From contig JBNGIQ010009421.1 in the NCBI GenBank assembly GCA_049999765.1, positions 58,768-122,151 on the forward strand: DNA of 63,384 nucleotides, written 5' to 3'. The position numbers were made by a program, and so were the translations under genes. Numbering within the stretch: the first letter of the stretch is position 1; each line of letters opens with the position of its first letter. Under the pieces are notes generated by a model. It saw only the letters and a list, made by a program, of their open reading frames with translations. It was not told where the DNA came from and made no database searches. Below, piece after piece: positions 1 through 11,040 of the stretch. Origin of the DNA: Phaeoceros laevis. Its lineage: Eukaryota; Anthocerotophyta; Anthocerotopsida; Notothyladales.

Positions 1-1077
1 AGCACTGGTGCCATACAGAAGGGCAGGGAGCTTCACTCACAGATTGTCAAAAGAGGACTTCTGGATAACGTAGTGGTGGGCAACTGCCTGGTGGACATGT
101 ATGCAAAATATGGTGAGCTGGAAAATGCACGCCAGGTTTTTGACAGCATGGCCACAAAGGATTTGGTAACATGGACTGCCCTGATTGCTGGGTATGGTGC
201 TTGTGATGAAGGTCGCAAGGCACTAGCTTGTCTTGAGGAGATGTTGGTTGCCGGTGTTCATCCTAATGATGTTACTTTTACTTGCCTTCTAGTAGCATGC
301 AGTCATGAGGGCCTGGTCCACGAGGGTCGCAAACTCTTGGATTCCATGGTTGAACAACATGGCATCAAACCTACTATTGAGCATTACACCTGCATGTCTG
401 ATCTTCTTGCGCGAGCTGGCCAATTAGATGAGGCTGAGAAGATGCTATTATCATGTGAAGGCCAAAGTAATGTGGTGGGCTTGACATCTTTGTTGAATGC
501 CTGCAAAAGTCACGGGGATATAGAGAGGGCTGTGTGGTGTTTTGAAAACATTGTTAGGCTGGACCCTCAAATGGCGTCTTCCTATGTGCTCATGGCCAAT
601 GCCTACGCAGATGCGGGTAAGTGGACCGATGTAGACAGGATTGAAACACAGAGAAGGGCAGCAAGAGCTAACAAGGAACCAGCAGTGGCGAGCATTGAGG
701 TGAATAAGGAGGTACACAGATTTCTGGTGGGCGAAAGGAGAAAGGATATTGCGCTTAAGGTAGAGAGCACAAATGCACGTGTGAAGCATGAAGGAGGCCA
801 CGTACCTCACATAAAGTTGGTGTTGAAGCCAGTGAGTGAGAAGGAAAAGGAAGATGTGCTTTGTGGGCATGCGGAGAAGCTAGCTCTGGCGTTTGGTCTG
901 TTGAACACTCCGAGTGGGACACCTTTGGTGGTAACAAAGAATCTACGCATGTGCAGTGATTGCCACAGCTCCACGGAAATCATGTCAAGGCTTGAACAGA
1001 GAGATATTGTGGTAAGGGATGGGTACTGTGTGCATCGATTCGCAAACGGGCATTGCAGTTGTAAGGGACGACCATGA
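1..1077 (+). CDS. PPR protein with KP-like DYW deaminase domain (5' partial)
   Basis: The reading frame is open from base 1, so the gene starts outside the window; the visible part is a single exon of 358 residues. It begins in PLS-class PPR repeats (LVDMYAKYGELENARQVFD, then VTWTALIAGYG) and runs through E/E+ motifs into a DYW-type cytidine-deaminase domain. The zinc/catalytic signature is present (CGHAEKLA, then MCSDCH). Two points are unusual. The PG box reads KEPAVASIEV where canonical proteins have PG followed by W, and the protein ends CSCKGRP instead of a DYW triplet. Loss of PG, loss of the tryptophan and a GRP tail are, to my knowledge, marks of the DYW:KP class linked to organellar U-to-C editing. 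Expected location is plastid or mitochondrion, but the transit peptide is not in view. PPR-DYW identity is near certain; the KP assignment is inference. Confidence 0.93.
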   Translation, partial: STGAIQKGRELHSQIVKRGLLDNVVVGNCLVDMYAKYGELENARQVFDSMATKDLVTWTALIAGYGACDEGRKALACLEEMLVAGVHPNDVTFTCLLVACSHEGLVHEGRKLLDSMVEQHGIKPTIEHYTCMSDLLARAGQLDEAEKMLLSCEGQSNVVGLTSLLNACKSHGDIERAVWCFENIVRLDPQMASSYVLMANAYADAGKWTDVDRIETQRRAARANKEPAVASIEVNKEVHRFLVGERRKDIALKVESTNARVKHEGGHVPHIKLVLKPVSEKEKEDVLCGHAEKLALAFGLLNTPSGTPLVVTKNLRMCSDCHSSTEIMSRLEQRDIVVRDGYCVHRFANGHCSCKGRP

Positions 1078-2863
1078 GAATACTGAAGATCTAGTCAGTG
1101 CTCAGGTGTGAGTGCGAGAGATTGTGGTCTTTCTCTTGGGTGTGAATGTGCTTACTTAAGTGTATCCCGGCAAATTGAGACTCTTGTCTTTCTCTTGGGG
1201 TGAACGTGCGTGCGTAATTCTATCCCTGTCAAACTGAGACACGGACAGGGATCGATGGCACTGATCCACGTGGTGGATCAGAACACATGACCAGAATGAT
1301 GTGTCTCCTCCCATACTGAAAAGCAATGGAGCTAATTGGAAGTGAGAACAGGGGCATTTTCCAGTGGATACCCGGGCATATTTGAAGAACATATCGAATG
1401 AGGCCAGGGGGCCTGTCAGGGTGAAAGGAAATTCCTGTCAAAAACGCCGAATGCAAACCTGTAGCTGGCAATCTTCACCCTGATGGAGCAACTTTACGCG
1501 CTAGGCAGTGGTTACTCAGGGTAGCCCTCCGAAACGGCCGACGGTGTGACGTCCACGATCTCCTCGAGGACTTCATACTGTGGCAAGGGCGGAGGCAAAG
1601 TTGGAGGTTTTGCATCCATGGGAGCGGACGAGGCTGCTGTTTTGTGATGTGGCGGCGTGGGGTATGCCTGCTCCAGGGCATGGCGCCATCGAGGCCTACG
1701 GGGTGCTGGCTCGCAGCACCTGGCATGAGGTAAATCATATGCGTGCTTGCGGGCATTTGTGGAAATGTGTTTTATTTGTAGGTGCGTATAGGAAGGGTCC
1801 AATGACTCCAATCCCTGTGGAGGTCCCTGCACACAGTTTGGCAGACCAGTCTGCCTTTTTGGCAACGTCAATGGCCTCCCCAAGGCCAAAACAGCGGGAG
1901 GCATGGAGGCGCGGCCGCGGGAGTATGATGGGGGCTGGAACGGCTTCAAGAGTTAGGTCAAGTCCTTATATGGCCTGCTAGATTTTGAGCCTTAGAGCGA
2001 CTGTCGGAATGGCACCTGCCCGTGGAGCCGGCGCAGGGGCCGCGCTTGCCAGTGGCAGTGGAGCATGGCTGCCGCTGCAGCCGAGGCCGCACGAGGAGCA
2101 TGAAACCATTTTTGTTGACCTGCATAGTGAAATGTGAAATTTACCTTTCCCGACCATTGCAGTGTTACTAAATGCCCAAAGCTTCGTGAGTGGTGCCTCT
2201 CTAAACAATCTGGAAATCCGCAAGGGTGCAATATATGGTGCCGTCAAAAAAGAACTCTTGTTGACAAACCGGAAGGCAGAGTCAACTAACTCAGATTCAA
2301 ACTAGTAACTCAAACTCAACTAACTTGAGTCAACTGACTCGGAGTCAATTAACTCGTCTGAGTTACTCAGAGTCTTGGGTAAAAATATCTAGATATTTCG
2401 AAGCATAAATGAGAACTGAATCATTTAATATCTATATATTTTTGTATGACGTAAATTGGCCTAATTGTAAGGCTATGCTGGGCATAGCCAACAAAAGGCT
2501 CCCAACTGACGCGTTCCTTTTCCCAACATATCAAAAACAGGATTCGAGCCCCCAACTCCAAGCGGCGAGAGCAAGATTCGAACCTCCGCCACAGCCTATC
2601 TCGTCGGTGCTTAATGTGATTTAGATTCCCCTTCTTGTGGTATTTCAGATGGTGCAAGGCCGAAGATTGTAGGACCTGCAATTCAACGGGATGAACTGAG
2701 ATTTCCGAAGCAACATACAGTCTGAGTCCTAATGCAGCATCAACAATCCTGGAAGCATAAATCAATTCCTGACCATATTAGGTCGTTGTGTGCCTGCTAG
2801 GTACCTGACACTGGTTGTCCAACCCGCAGTTCAGACCTCTGTGAGCGACGTGATGAGCCCTTT
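1078..2863. other. Gene-free stretch with degenerate GAGTCA-type repeats
   Basis: No gene is recognised. Short open frames on both strands at 1500-1980 have no family resemblance I can name. Bases 2271-2375 are a low-complexity run built from ACTCA/TGACTC/GAGTCA words. Around 2535-2590 are two tRNA T-arm-like words on the minus strand (GGTTCGAATC and GCTCGAATCC), which could be SINE debris. Confidence 0.5.
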
Positions 2864-3490
2864 TCAAATTGTTGAGGAGTCGACGTCTCCAGTCAATTCC
2901 GGCTCCTCTTTCCTGAAATCGTACTCCTCCACAAGACCTAGGTTATCCACCAACTGGTGGAATGATTCGCAACCTGCACACTGCAGCTCCGGGATTGGCA
3001 CAATATGATGAATGACCGCCTATCTGTGCGCAAAGTTTCGTGACAAAACAAATGGCTAACCTGCACATATACAGTCCCTCGCTTGTAGGCCTCGGGATTG
3101 ACAAGACGTTGCGTTGTTGTCTTGCACACGTTGCAATTGAATTGCACAAGCAGTCTCCTTCGAGGGAGCTGCAAATCGATCTGTACCGAACCCTATTAAG
3201 TCCAAAAGGAGAAGATATGAGCAGGCGTGACTACACTGTGGAGGCAGGGGCCGAATGGGGAAGATGAATGTCTCAGTCACCTGGGCAGCTCTGCCGAATG
3301 GCTCCGGCACTTCCTCAGAGAGCTCGTTAGAGCTTATTCCAGCTCTGATTCGGACACCTATCAAAGACGGCCTCCATCGGCTCACCCGAGCGTTTGATGC
3401 AGGCAATCTTTTCACTTCACCCTGCTGTTGCTGAAATGGAGTCCGAATGCAGGACAAGGAACTTGCACTCACGCTTGTCCGCAGTATCAT
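2864..3490 (-). CDS. DNL-type zinc finger protein (Zim17/HEP family)
   Basis: Three exons: 3490-3281, 3192-3061 and 2980-2864, all joins phase 0 with GT-AG ends, giving 152 residues. The start MILRTSVSAS gives a Ser/Arg-rich organelle transit peptide. Exon 2 begins GSVQIDLQLPRR and carries the first CxxC pair (CNVC, residues 90-93). Exon 3 opens with the second pair (CAGC, 115-118), followed by FHQLVDNLGLVEEYDF. This two-CxxC fold with a DNL signature is the Zim17/HEP zinc finger, which keeps mitochondrial or plastid Hsp70 soluble and active. The length suits plant ZR proteins. The gene is head to head with KGD4 (300 bp between start codons), so a shared promoter is likely. Which organelle it enters cannot be decided here. 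Confidence 0.9.
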
Positions 3491-3790
3491 CTTGGAAGAG
3501 GAGACGGGATTTTTGACCTGCTGCTCAAAGTCGTTCAAAGAGTTCGCAACAAACCTGCGATAGTGCCATAGATCCAGTTTCACATCATGCTGCGACAATC
3601 AACCAAGCAACACCTACGCCTTTCAATCCAGAACAAGAAAGTAGTCTACCTAGTTCGCTGGTCCTCGAGGAGAAACCCCTAGTTTGCTGAAGGCCCCTCC
3701 CTCGACCAGCTGGAATTATACTTCCCAAGGGAAACAAGGCAGGATCGGCTTCCTTAGTCTCTTCGGCTGCTCTCATCCGTTGTTTCAGGC
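3491..3790. promoter_or_regulatory. Compact bidirectional promoter region
   Basis: Only 300 bp separate the start codons of the DNL zinc finger gene (-) and the KGD4 gene (+). Both 5' UTRs and both promoters must lie here unless they overlap the genes. I see no clear TATA box. The regulatory role is inferred from gene orientation alone. Confidence 0.5.
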
Positions 3791-4265
3791 ATGGCCGGGG
3801 TCGCCAAGCGTGTACCTCTTATCAAGTTTCCAGTGCGGCGCGGCTCTGGCGCTGGCGCTTCTAAGCCCACCTCAGGTACGTCATTTGGAACACTCCATTG
3901 TGTATTTCACCTGAATCATCGACCTTCCCATCGGATCTGAGGTGCATTTACGGCAAGGTTGGACCTTCATGGTTTCCCTTATCGGGAATTTGTGATTCCT
4001 TGGTAAACATCGACTGGCCACAGGTGAAGGGTCAGGAATCAGGGCAAATGCATCAGGGGTTCCAGCACCTGTTAGGAGTACCAGCACAGGGGGGAGTGCG
4101 TCCATCCAGCCACGACGAGCTCCCATCTCGAAAAAAGAGATTGAAGCAGTTCTGGTAATAGATTTGCAATCCTCCTCTTTGCGCCGGGATTTTGGTGGGC
4201 GTTTGTGTGAGCTTCCTCTAATCTTGCTGTTTTGCCTTGAGATGCAGCTGGGTGGTCTCATGTGA
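3791..4265 (+). CDS. KGD4: 2-oxoglutarate dehydrogenase complex subunit 4 (KGD4/MRPS36 family)
   Basis: Three exons: 3791-3875, 4024-4154 and 4248-4265, with phases 1 and 0 and consensus splice sites, encode 77 residues. The N-terminus MAGVAKRVPLIKFPVRR carries the family's PLIKFP motif. A Ser/Gly/Ala-rich linker follows. The C-terminus ISKKEIEAVLLGGLM matches the EEEIEAIMLGG ending of plant homologues. KGD4 is a small mitochondrial protein that tethers the E3 subunit to the E1-E2 core of the 2-oxoglutarate dehydrogenase complex of the TCA cycle. The last exon is only 18 nt, so automatic annotation could easily miss it. The gene shares a 300-bp divergent promoter with the DNL zinc finger gene and converges on the TPR gene, whose stop codon is 264 bp away. 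Confidence 0.88.
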
Positions 4266-4529
4266 TTACGATCAGACCAGGGATGGCACTCGGCCCTGGT
4301 ATACGGCTCGGTGATCCACTGCAGAGTTGTGCACGGTTTTGCCTCGTCTTAGAGCCTTTTACAAGACTACGAATATCACGGGGTTGCAAACAAAACGTGC
4401 AACTTAAAGTCGGCAGCACAATCAGCAAAATTGACACCCCTCACCGCAAGCTATTCTCTTAGAAACGTAGTGGCCTCGGAACAGTAAGATCAGTCAAGTG
4501 TGCAAAAAAGGCTGCATCCATGCCATACC

Positions 4530-7500
4530 TCAAATAGCTACTTTTCTGGAAGAAAGCTCAGCCTCTATAGCAGAAGCTTTCTTGAGCAGTTGTTCAACTT
4601 CGTCCTTGGTATCACCCTTAACATCCTTGGAATCCTTGCTCAATAGGTCAGCAAGCCGCTTTAGGCAAACCATATGCTCTTTTTGAACATCAGGCCAATT
4701 TGAAAGCTGTGCAGAGTAACCGGGCTGTACAACATAGGCAAGCAGGTCGGAGTAGGATATCTCAAGGAAATGTCAACTGGAAAAGTGTTTGGAATTCCAA
4801 CCTGTTCTAGAACAGACAAAATCCGGCGCAGGAAATTTGATGCTGTCATCCTTGCTTGAGCAGCTTCCTGCATTGGATAGAGTACCGAACACCAAAAAAT
4901 GCCTTCAACTGGGTTGACATCGGGCCTCACCAACTCAGCTACATTCATGTTCTCACCTTCATGCCGTCACATGAATCTGCTTCTCGAATCTGTAGCAACG
5001 CTAGAGCGTTCAAAGCTCTAACCTGCATATGAAAAGCGCATCAGTAAAGCTTTGAATGACTTCCCCACTTAATTGTCGGACAATCTGGGCTCCCATCCTG
5101 TCGTTGGCTGACTTGAAGTTACACCCGGAGCCTCTTCACATACCAAAGCGAGAAGAGACTGGCCGACCAACTTCGTAAGGTTCTCAGTCCGGTCAACCAC
5201 TTCATCCACTTCATCCGCTTTAGACATACGAGCGGCTTTCGCAGCTACTTCAGATACTTCCTCCAACAGATGCTCCGCAATTCTGTTGCGTGGCATGTCG
5301 TTTGAGGTACACAAGCATCTGATCACAATCTGGTCACGACAACAACAACAAGACTGGTAAAATTCTAATGCACCTCATTGCCCTTAGTAGAAGTTGTTCC
5401 GCTTTCTCATATTCTGCTTTCCCCGCCTCTCTATCACTTTCTTCTTTGGAGCTACACAGTTTCTCACCAAGCCTAACACCTACTGATGCTAGCTTGAACA
5501 AAACTGACCCAATCTGTCATACACAGATGAAGATATTAAAAGGAGAACTTAAAACGAAGAGCTGATTGCCAGCTCCATGTGCTGTGCTTCCTCATAACAC
5601 ATCAATCTAAGACCTCAGAAGAATGAAAACGACCTGGACATTGTCTGGAGCTAGTGCCTGCTGCCTTATATGTAAGCATCTATGAGCAACCAGCCAAGAT
5701 AAAGAAGTTAGCCTTGGATGTCAAATCGATTCCAAATCTAGCTCTAAGAGCAAAAGTTTGGCTCAAGTGAATTCATCTAGAGCACTCTGTCGAAGTCATC
5801 AACCAGGCAAGCTATAAGAGGACCTTTGCAGCATCTCCTCGGCTTCTGCTAGCTTGTCTTGTCCTTGCAAAGTGACAGCCAGGTTGTCCACCGCTGTTGC
5901 CACATTCAGAGACTCTGGCCCCTGCAGCCACTTTGTGTTATGGATACGAGCCAATTATCACTGTCAACTATGCACACAAAAGGGGAGTTCTCATTCGGAG
6001 CTCCTCTTCCTCCATCTACAGACTTCACATGTAACAGCATGCCTTTTCGGCCTTCTATATATAACTGATGACATGCCATCCTTCGATTTCAGAAATTGGT
6101 CTCAGTTCCATAGCTCAAGTTAACTTGCGTTTGAGTGATGAGCAGAGGCCCTACCTCTGTTAGCTCCAAAATATGGAGGAGCTTTCTCTGAAGATTTTCA
6201 GCTTCCTGTAATTGTCCTGTATGTACGAATATCTATCGACAGCAAGGAAGCGAGGGTGAGCTCCATGAAATCCGATAACAATATGCCTTGGACAAGCCCG
6301 GTATTCTCAATTTCTCTACGTAGTAGGGGCTATAATCTCTGGACTCTGATTGCTTGATCATGAACGAAGAGAGAAAACCTTGAGCATACCTCTGCTAGAC
6401 GTCCCATTCTTAACACCGCAGGTTTTGAATGTCCACCGCCTGCTTCCTGAACTCAAATTGGTGGAGTCACTACGAGGATGGAAAGAGCTCCCAGAAACCG
6501 CTTTGCAGGTGCTCTAAAATTGGGCCACAACTCATAATGCGGGATCACCTCAAGGATCCGAAGGGAATCCCCAATATAGGCCTCAGCAGTTGCAAGGTCT
6601 CCCAGAACCCTTGCCACCTACGAATGTCATGAAAATGGAGTGAATCAAAACTACCACTGAACTGTAGACTAATGAAGGGACTTGTAACGGAATGGAAACT
6701 GCACCTCGCCAAGATGGAACAATGTACTAGCATATTCTGGGTGGTCAAAGCCCATGGTTCGTCCCTTGATCTATTTATGAACAAAAAGATAGCGAGTTAT
6801 CAAGGCTAACAAGGTGTCCATTAGTCCTTCGATTCAGCCAATTCTAACAGGAAATAAGAATATGCCAGTGACACACCTTCAGTGCACGCTGGAAATCAGT
6901 AGAGGTTACACCGCAGCCAGAGCAGAAATGCCGAAAGTTGGGTAGGTCAATGACAATGTTAATCAAGTAACTCCACATGTTATCATGCTCACAACTGAAC
7001 AAAGACTGACGTAAAATTGAGCACAGCGGTCGGCAATTACTGATCTGTTTCCTTGGAGCTTGTAAGGATCTGTTAGCCTCAACAGGCCAACTAGCACTGG
7101 CAAAACAGGTGCAAGAGCACTAGAGGAGTACTGGGCAGTGTGACAGTTACCCTGTAACATTCTTCGGCTTCCTTCAATCTCCTCTGGATGAAGTAGAAAC
7201 TTCCCAGATTATGCAGAGCAAAGCCTACGCTGCGACATAAAGGTACAAAACCAACTTCCGTCAGTACGCTCAGACTAACCTCTAACAGCTGGTTGCATGA
7301 CCTTCCATCATCAAAAAGCAAGTTACAAAGCAGTTTAACAATACCCAGGTGCATCCCCTCCCATACTACTCTCAAGTCGATGCACGGCCTCCAAGTACAG
7401 GGGTTCTGCTTTTGCATAATCCCTTTTTATCCTGTAGAGCTCTGCCTACGAAATAGAACTATGCGGAGCAGTTATTTCGCAAACAATGTACATTGACTCA

Positions 7501-8424
7501 GATGGAAAATAGTAAGAGCTCGGGAGGTGCACTGCTTTAAGCAAAGGTCGTTATCTCCAACATTACCCTGAGTACTCACACTATCGTACAAAAGCTATTG
7601 ATACCACCGATTGACTCCAATGTCAACTGCACATAAACAAGAGTGCATCGAGACTTACCAGGTTATTGCAGCTGGATGCTACATGAGGATCCTCTTCACC
7701 AAACCCTTCTCTTGCTTCCTCCAAAGCTCGTGTAAAGTATTTTTCGGCTTCATCAAGTCGACCCTTTAACAGGAATATCAAACATAATTTCAACCAGACG
7801 GGGAGATACCCGAAGACTTTGAGCTAAAGTGCTCAAATAACCACCTGAGAAAACAATTCTCGTCCTATGTTGGTATAAATCCGCCATCGTGCAGTATGCT
7901 CGTTGGATACAAGTGCCCCCTCTGGAGCTGTTTGCAAGCTGCCCTCTACAAGCTCTACTTGTGTCGACACTTCCTCCGGAGCAACAGAAATGTCGCCATT
8001 TTTCACCTCTTCAGCTTGTGCGCAGCTCCAGCTAGCACCCAAGCCAACTTCGATAAAAGCAAAAAAAAAATGGAAAGTCAGCCAACACACACAGAAACCA
8101 CTTATGTATCTCAACTGCACTTTGCATCAATGAATTGCAGTTCCAGTACCTCCACAAGCTCCCAAAAAATTTCTGAATCGAGGCCAATCAGTGCAGGCTG
8201 GTGTCTTCACGAGCTTCAGTTGATTACTAACACCTGGGAAATGTGAATGCTGTACGTGAATAGTCGTGATTGATTCCACGAACTAAGATAACAGCTCCTT
8301 CCGGGCACTCACCAGACGATTCAGCAGGCGCGCAGCAGAGCTGTGACGGCTCAGCGAGAGCTTTAGCTACAGAACTGATGTCAACACCCGCTAGCCATCT
8401 TCCGATTCTCTTCAAGGAACCCAT
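4530..8424 (-). CDS. Kinesin-light-chain-like TPR protein, 17 exons
   Basis: Exons, minus strand: 8424-8313, 8047-7845, 7763-7659, 7445-7345, 7229-7151, 6888-6877, 6770-6705, 6617-6549, 6446-6390, 6232-6155, 5921-5824, 5679-5634, 5513-5374, 5282-5144, 5022-4957, 4867-4802, 4706-4530. All phases agree and the product is 537 residues. TPR motifs recur: GRLDEAEKYFTRALEEAREG, AELYRIKRDYAKAEPLYLEA, LHNLGSFYFIQRRLKEAEEC, GQLQEAENLQRKLLHILE. It resembles the plant organellar TPR protein of the Arabidopsis At5g53080 type in length and order. The C-terminal part is helical and lacks clear TPRs. A 12-nt microexon (6877-6888, encoding RALK) is needed to complete one TPR. The molecular role is unknown; protein-protein scaffolding is inferred. 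MGSLKRIGRWLAG is the first Met in an open first exon and may begin a transit peptide. Confidence 0.85.
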
Positions 8425-8919
8425 CGCCGTTTATCCAGCGCTCAGTCCCGAAAAATGAAACACCTCAAACCTGGGTGGTTTTAGGTTTACAGACACAGCC
8501 GGTCATCACTGGGGTGGCCCAGCTGGCCCATGCAACCATCAGTATCTTGGTACTGGGACTTCTCAACGGTCAACTGCCGATCAACATCTGCTGAAGTAGG
8601 AACACGACAACGTCGGACACTTTCTATTTGGAGAAGTTATGCCCATTTGATACAAGTTGCTGGCAGTAGTATCGGGTGGTGGGACTTCCCTTGAAGGCGT
8701 GACATTTGCAGGTGCTCTGGACCGATTCTAGTCATACACAACTTCGCTCGTGTTTGGAAAATGTGCCACCAGAGAAGGGATGGACGAGGTATAAGATTTT
8801 TTTTGTGTGAGGCTGCGTGAACGGTTCCTGGTGCAGTACCGTTCCTCAGAGCGCAGGCGAGCAAGGACGTTGTCCTGCTTTCGATAGGAGTGATGGAGCT
8901 GACAAGACCTTGAGTTTTG

Positions 8920-9576
8920 CTAACATGAGGTACAGATCCTCGCTTTGTTTCCTGCTTTGCGTTCGAGTCCCACATCTTGGAGGATCCGGTCGGCATAAGG
9001 CAATGTGATGAGAGGGTTGCTGCAGGGGAGAAACTGCACCAAGCTTCCTACCTTAGGGTTTGTCAGCAGGACATGGAATGCTAGCAGCCATGTAGTTACA
9101 CATAGTCGTGATCTTGGCAGGGGAAGCAGAACTCGTGGAATTTGGCCGCAACAGACGGAAGACCGCATAGAATGATACAAGAGGAGTGCTGAGGTGTTAG
9201 ATAGACGCATGCGTTTTCCTGAATCAAGGACGCAAGCGAGGACTTCCTGGCAGGTATCAGACAGTGCCTTGATGGCAAGCCGGTTCCAATTGGCCAACAA
9301 GTAAGACAAGCCGGGTGCCGCCTCACTTTCAAGAACAGCAAGTGCGCCTTCCGCCCTATGCCCGAAAACTTGACTCTCATCGGCTCTCAGGATGGTCTCT
9401 ATTCCGAACACTTTGAATGCAGCCTCCACTGTGTTCGAGGTGATTCTGGTGTTCTTTGTGAAGCAGGTTAACACCACCATTGGCACCGTTTTTCTATCAG
9501 AATGGCTGATGCTGAGACAGAATTCCAATGTTGGCCTTTGAAGGCACAATAAGGGCATAGGTTCACCATTGCACAA
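8920..9576 (-). CDS. Hypothetical open reading frame, 218 codons
   Basis: An uninterrupted minus-strand frame of 657 bases with no recognised domain. The middle part (VEAAFKVFGIETILRADESQ, then LSYLLANWNRLAIKALSDTC) looks helical. The C-terminal third is less protein-like and may be intron. It could be one exon of a larger minus-strand gene or chance. No promoter or transcript evidence is visible. Confidence 0.25.
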   Translation of the reverse strand: MCNGEPMPLLCLQRPTLEFCLSISHSDRKTVPMVVLTCFTKNTRITSNTVEAAFKVFGIETILRADESQVFGHRAEGALAVLESEAAPGLSYLLANWNRLAIKALSDTCQEVLACVLDSGKRMRLSNTSALLLYHSMRSSVCCGQIPRVLLPLPRSRLCVTTWLLAFHVLLTNPKVGSLVQFLPCSNPLITLPYADRILQDVGLERKAGNKARICTSC

Positions 9577-10026
9577 AGAGACTGAAGAACCTTCTTTTTA
9601 GTTCCAGCTCAGATTGAGGAAACTCCCCTCCGAAATGCTAGGAAAGCAGGTCTTGCAGAGTCCTGCTGTATGAAATAGATCCCGTCCAAGGAGAGCTTCA
9701 TTCATGAATCTCAATAAGTAGAACGCTAGAAGCACCACAACAGGTCTCACTTCAACAGCTTTGTTAGAAAATCATTGACAGGTCACTTATACATAACTAT
9801 GCAGAAAGACTGGGACTGGAGGGCTAAGAAGGATGCTACAATCCTGGCCTTCAGTGGGGTGCCTACAACGTCAAAGATGTATACCCCTCAGCACTTGCAA
9901 GGTTCAATAATGCGTCTACAATGTTTTGAGTCTTTTGACAGCAGGGCCGTGCAAGAAGCCACCTATTAACGTAGTCTTGGCACATCTCAATGTGCTGTTA
10001 GAAAGTCTAAGCGCAGTATTCCTGAC

Positions 10027-10588
10027 GAAGGTTTCCGATAGCCAGATGTCAGTCGTATCTCCTTAGGCCTCTAAAAACCTGTTGGCTGGAATTCCGATGG
10101 ATTCGGAAACGTTAGGAAACGTTCACAGTAGATGCGCAATTGCATCCCAAATGTGTTTCTTCACAGGACAAACACATATACTACACAAGAAAGTATGCAA
10201 TGGCGCCCTCATCAATGGGTGTCCCATTTCATCATTCAACTTGAACCAACCAACCTCCGGCAGTCCCGGCAGTCTGAACCCTACACTCACGTTCAGGGCC
10301 CAGTGAAGTGCTTCCGGCAGCATGATGAGCTTTGGCGCTTCAGCAAAATTGTTGAATTCTCAAAGACCTAGTAGGTAGTTCACCATGCAATACGAATTCC
10401 AGTAGAACATAGTCGTTCATGATCTCATTGATTCCAGCATCTGGAGCCAGATGGTGATTGACGTGTAGGGGCAGTCTACCCTGGGCCTCACCTCAAACGT
10501 CCGTCCTCAACTTTTCAGCATTGTCGAGGTACAGACAAGAATAAACCCACATCCAGAAGGTTTCCGATAGCCAGATGTCAGTCGTATC
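10027..10588. repeat. 33-bp direct repeat, 529 bp apart
   Basis: Bases 10027-10059 and 10556-10588 are identical (GAAGGTTTCCGATAGCCAGA and on). On the minus strand both can be read as DTTDIWLSETF, so a coding piece may have been duplicated inside a decaying gene. Confidence 0.8.
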
Positions 10589-10815
10589 CCCCAGGAAGAA
10601 GGCTATGTATACCAAAATGTGTGGCACCATGAGGGACCACGAAGCGAACCTGCTTGGTGACAAGTGTTGTGTACCAGCTGTACTCGAGTCTAGCATTACT
10701 AAGGCCCTTACGGCACTCAGGCATCCATCCCTTTCCACAATGACCATATGCTACTAAAACTGCTCGTTTCTCCGGGTGTAACTCACGGATCTGTCCAATT
10801 CATGGTGGGCTTTAA

Positions 10816-11040
10816 TTACTTCTTCTTCTTGGGTTTGGCAGCGGGCTCAGCTTGTGGTTTTATTGACACCTTCTTCTTGCCCTTTCCTCCTTTCAGTGTA
10901 GCAGGGTCAGGGGTCGGAGGTGGCAATTGTATGACCTGGGGTGGGCGAAAGACAAGCTTGGTTCTGGTTAATCCGTAGTAGTATTCGTAGAGGAGCAACC
11001 CCCACAGATAGTTGCCCACACATTTCTTCCGTATTGCCAT
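10816..11040 (-). CDS. Hypothetical small Lys-rich-tailed protein
   Basis: A 74-residue minus-strand frame from MAIRKKCVGNYLWG, continuing LLLYEYYYGLTRTKLVFRPP and then a Pro-rich linker, ending in a Lys/Ala-rich tail (AEPAAKPKKKK). The composition, an aromatic hydrophobic patch followed by a basic tail, looks protein-like. I do not recognise the family. An upstream exon may exist on the minus strand near 11080-11139 or 11184-11495, so the start is uncertain. Confidence 0.35.
   Translation of the reverse strand: MAIRKKCVGNYLWGLLLYEYYYGLTRTKLVFRPPQVIQLPPPTPDPATLKGGKGKKKVSIKPQAEPAAKPKKKK

Larger units (their letters stand above)
8425..10815. other. Uncertain region, possible decayed minus-strand genes
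   Basis: No family is recognised. A 218-codon minus-strand frame (9576-8920) is long for chance, but its translation suggests nothing to me. A second minus-strand frame (10747-10493) holds a hydrophobic segment (SLMVPHILVYIAFFLGDTTD) like a membrane helix. Further coherent-looking pieces follow at 10440-10100, with stops between them. A 33-bp word of the membrane segment recurs at 10027-10059. This looks like a broken or multi-exon membrane protein gene. Confidence 0.3.
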
